Assembly (NCBI GenBank): GCA_017609145.1
Contig: JAFCEM010000010.1
Span: 1 to 16,610 of the forward strand
DNA: 16,610 bases
From: Candidatus Aenigmatarchaeota archaeon
GTDB lineage: Archaea > Aenigmatarchaeota > Aenigmatarchaeia > QMZP01
Direction: 5' to 3'
How positions within the stretch are numbered: position 1 is the first letter of the stretch; each line of letters opens with the position of its first letter. This document shows, piece after piece, positions 14,964 to 16,610 of the stretch. The notes beneath the pieces were generated by a model. That model searched no databases. It was not told the DNA's origin and saw only the letters and a program-made list of their open reading frames with translations. A program made the position numbers and the translations under genes.

Positions 14964-15416
14964 TTATCTTCTTCCGCTTCTTATTGTCTTGCCACGGGTA
15001 TAGCTCATTGTGATTTCATTCATCTTGTTTTCAAGCTCGCAGATTTTCCTCACAAGCTCTCTATAGCTTTTTTCCATCTTTTTATCCAGATCCACTCTTT
15101 CATTGTCAAGCCTGAAAATCCTGTTTTCACTGGAATTCCTTATTTTTTTCATGTAACCGTGACTTGCATTCACCCATTCAGCCATATACCCGAGCGTCTC
15201 TTTAATCTTCCCCTGTTCATTTTCCATGCGCTTTTTATGCCATTCCCCATCAAGTTTCTGGACACCTATTACTATTATTATGAGTCCGAGCAGAATGTCT
15301 ATAATGATTACATTAACCAAAATACCACCTATCAGAAAAATTCCCATGATTATGAACAGAATCCAAAATATCCTGGTTTTCTGCCTATCCAAAAAATCCA
15401 ATATATTGTCAATCAT
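14964..15416 (-). CDS. Small membrane protein with two membrane helices and a coiled coil, unknown
   Basis: A 150-residue protein I do not recognise. Residues 1-14 are charged and amphipathic, then two hydrophobic helices (about 15-32 and 33-52) form a hairpin with almost no loop. From about 55 the protein is soluble and highly charged, with heptad-like spacing that suggests a coiled coil (about 95-137: FRLDNERVDLDKKMEKSYRE and beyond), ending in a basic tail (TRGKTIRSGRR). Both termini should be on the same side, probably the cytoplasm. It lies between rpl11 and rpl1, which are usually adjacent in archaea, and has its own TATA-like element 26 bases before the ATG, so it need not be cotranscribed with them. 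A role in tethering or scaffolding is possible but unsupported; chance insertion into the operon is equally likely. Confidence 0.8.
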   Translation of the reverse strand: MIDNILDFLDRQKTRIFWILFIIMGIFLIGGILVNVIIIDILLGLIIIVIGVQKLDGEWHKKRMENEQGKIKETLGYMAEWVNASHGYMKKIRNSSENRIFRLDNERVDLDKKMEKSYRELVRKICELENKMNEITMSYTRGKTIRSGRR

Positions 15417-15437
15417 GTTACTGTCTTAAAGTAAAAA

Positions 15438-15445
15438 CTTTTAAG
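15438..15445 (-). promoter_or_regulatory. TATA-like element for the small membrane protein gene
   Basis: CTTAAAAG on the minus strand, centred about 26 bases before the ATG at 15416, within the 42-base gap after rpl11. No Shine-Dalgarno sequence precedes that ATG, so a leaderless mRNA is likely. Confidence 0.5.
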
Positions 15446-15458
15446 CTTATCTTGAAAA

Positions 15459-16055
15459 TCAGCTCTTTTCTTCTTTCTGCTTGCTTTCGGTCGCAGATTC
15501 TTTCTCTCTCTCAGGAGTTTCTTTGCCTTCCTCATGCTTTACTTCGCCTGCTTCTTCGGTTTCCTTGGCTTCCTCTTTGGCCTTTTCCTCTTCTTCCTTC
15601 TGCCTCTCAAGCTCCTCATACTTCTTGAGCTCTTCCTTGGTAACAGCGCCCTCTCCTATTGTTATGCCCATGCTTCTACACGAACCCTTCACCTGGGTCA
15701 GAAACCTTTTATCATCTGATCCAAATTTGGCCCTTGCTATCTTCTTTACCTGTTCCTCAGAAATGTCCCCTACTCTTATTTTTCCTGTTTCTCCGGAGCC
15801 TTTCTCAATACCAAGCTCTTTCTTTACGAGCGCAGAAACCGGTGGTGTACCAACACTTATGCTGAATTCCTTTGTATCAGTATCGACAACAATCTTTACC
15901 GGGACCTGCATTCCGGCAAGTCCTCTGGTTTTCTCGTTTATCTGCTCAACCACCTGTGCCACATTGACCTTCATGGGCCCGAGTGATGTTCCTATGGGTG
16001 GTCCGGCTGATGCTTTCCCACCTTCAACCATAACTTCAATTGTCTGCTCGGCCAT
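15459..16055 (-). CDS. rpl11: Ribosomal protein uL11 with long charged C-terminal tail
   Basis: uL11 binds the GTPase-associated region of 23S rRNA at the base of the stalk. The N-terminal domain has GKASAGPPIG (13-22), the linker GTPPVSALVKKELG (69-82), and the rRNA-binding C-terminal domain ends with VKGSCRSMGITIG (122-134). The protein is 198 residues, about 35-40 longer than the usual archaeal form of about 160. The excess is a K/E-rich tail from about residue 145 (KYEELERQKEEEEKAKEEAK and onward), in the same style as the linkers of L10 and L12 in this window. It is transcribed from its own promoter; the TATA element lies 25 bases before the ATG and there is no Shine-Dalgarno sequence. 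Confidence 0.97.
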   Translation of the reverse strand: MAEQTIEVMVEGGKASAGPPIGTSLGPMKVNVAQVVEQINEKTRGLAGMQVPVKIVVDTDTKEFSISVGTPPVSALVKKELGIEKGSGETGKIRVGDISEEQVKKIARAKFGSDDKRFLTQVKGSCRSMGITIGEGAVTKEELKKYEELERQKEEEEKAKEEAKETEEAGEVKHEEGKETPEREKESATESKQKEEKS

Positions 16056-16074
16056 ACAACTCAGATACTATCCT

Positions 16075-16086
16075 GATTTAAATAGG
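16075..16086 (-). promoter_or_regulatory. TATA-like element for rpl11
   Basis: CCTATTTAAATC on the minus strand, centred about 25 bases before the ATG at 16055. This is the expected spacing for leaderless transcription of rpl11. Confidence 0.6.
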
Positions 16087-16101
16087 TTTTTGCCTGATAT
16101 G

Positions 16102-16111
16102 TTTTAAATAA
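16102..16111 (+). promoter_or_regulatory. TATA-like element for the secreted propeller-like gene
   Basis: TTTTAAATAA centred about 27 bases before the ATG at 16134, back to back with the rpl11 promoter. It is consistent with a leaderless mRNA. Confidence 0.5.
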
Positions 16112-16133
16112 ATGAAAATCCAACCTTTAAAAC

Positions 16134-16610
16134 ATGAACAGGGGGGTTTTTTCTTACTTTACCGTGCTTCTGGTCTTGTTTGCACTTTTGTGTGTTAACT
16201 GGGGTCCGGGATTCCAGACGACTGGTTTGGTGATATTTGAATACCAGAACGAAACGGATTTTGCTTCAGGAACGTATGTCAATACTGAGTATAATTCTAC
16301 TGCTGGTTTTATCCGGCTTGTATCAGACAACCTCAGCGGAACATATACAAGCAGCGTTTTTGATGCAGGCAGTTCTTCATCCTGGAACACTATAGGCTGG
16401 CAGGGATACACATCTGCAGCGGAAACCCTGTTTGTTGTTGATTCCTCCAAAACTGTCTATGCATCATCCGATTCTGGTGTAACATGGACGCAAAAGACGG
16501 ATGATTATGGTGGTGGTTCAGGGACGGATGACATGGCTGTAGACAGCAACGGCAACCTGTATATACTGCTGAACAAGAAAGTCTATATGTCGAATGACTC
16601 TGGTATGAGC
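16134..16610 (+). CDS. Secreted protein with Asp-box/BNR-like propeller repeats (3' end outside window)
   Basis: The first 159 codons of a gene that runs off the window. It opens MNRGVFSYFTVLLVLFALLC, a signal peptide or membrane anchor. Residues about 37-90 (FEYQNETDFASGTYVNTEYN, then SGTYTSSVFDAG) resemble a beta-sandwich linker. The sequence then shows SSDSGVTW (about 123-130), a classical Asp-box (S-x-D-x-G-x-T-W), followed by DDMAVDSNGNLYILLNKKVY and a second box start, SNDSG, at the edge. Such repeats build beta-propellers in sialidase-like and photosystem-stability-factor-like proteins, but they mark a fold rather than an enzyme. It is probably exported to the cell surface. It is divergent from rpl11 and has its own promoter. 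Confidence 0.85.
   Translation, partial: MNRGVFSYFTVLLVLFALLCVNWGPGFQTTGLVIFEYQNETDFASGTYVNTEYNSTAGFIRLVSDNLSGTYTSSVFDAGSSSSWNTIGWQGYTSAAETLFVVDSSKTVYASSDSGVTWTQKTDDYGGGSGTDDMAVDSNGNLYILLNKKVYMSNDSGMS

Noticed and set aside
16154..16450. 98-residue minus-strand frame inside the propeller-like gene
   Set aside because: The plus strand has a signal peptide, an Asp-box and a promoter; the minus frame has none of these.

Overview
The window reads as archaeal. It carries the archaeal/eukaryal-type ribosomal proteins uL11, uL1, uL10 (P0) and L12 (P1), and an archaeal-type alanyl-tRNA synthetase with an N-terminal zinc ribbon and a C-terminal GGG motif. First genes of transcription units have a TATA-like AT-rich element about 24-28 bases before the start codon, as expected for leaderless archaeal mRNAs, while operon-internal genes carry Shine-Dalgarno sequences. 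The very Cys-rich modular surface proteins, the pilin-like 'KKAQAEFFTILG' N-terminus and the K/E-rich tails on ribosomal proteins suggest a DPANN-type lineage. That placement is an inference from recalled family patterns and was not tested.

Layout. (1) 1-2312: a minus-strand pair (PIG-L deacetylase and a Gfo/Idh/MocA dehydrogenase cut by the window edge) diverges from an ATP-grasp ligase; together they look like sugar or glycan modification. (2) 2345-2955: one decayed gene for a membrane-anchored bPH2-domain protein, with in-frame stops, a frameshift and a lost transmembrane segment. (3) 2998-3963: a nitroreductase and a membrane-anchored thioredoxin-like CxxC protein, 3 bases apart. (4) 3960-6878, minus strand: full-length alaS. 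(5) 6958-12905: a two-gene, 6-kb operon of large Cys-rich surface proteins (798 and 1184 residues), placed between alaS and rpl12, which are commonly adjacent in archaea. (6) 12960-16055, minus strand: rpl11, a small membrane coiled-coil protein, then rpl1-rpl10-rpl12. (7) 16134 to the end: the start of a secreted protein with Asp-box-like propeller repeats.

How the genes fit together. The ribosomal stalk and L1 proteins and AlaRS are housekeeping. Around them lies an envelope-directed gene set: glycan enzymes, the Cys-rich pair, the Trx-like protein and the secreted propeller protein. The strongest candidate for an undescribed system is the Cys-rich pair. The first protein has a pilin-like N-terminus and a Cys-palindromic helical hairpin. 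The second has four tandem [8-Cys module + beta-domain] units and ends in a membrane hairpin with 11 cysteines in 31 residues, flanked by coiled coils. No tRNA, rRNA, CRISPR array or insertion sequence was seen.
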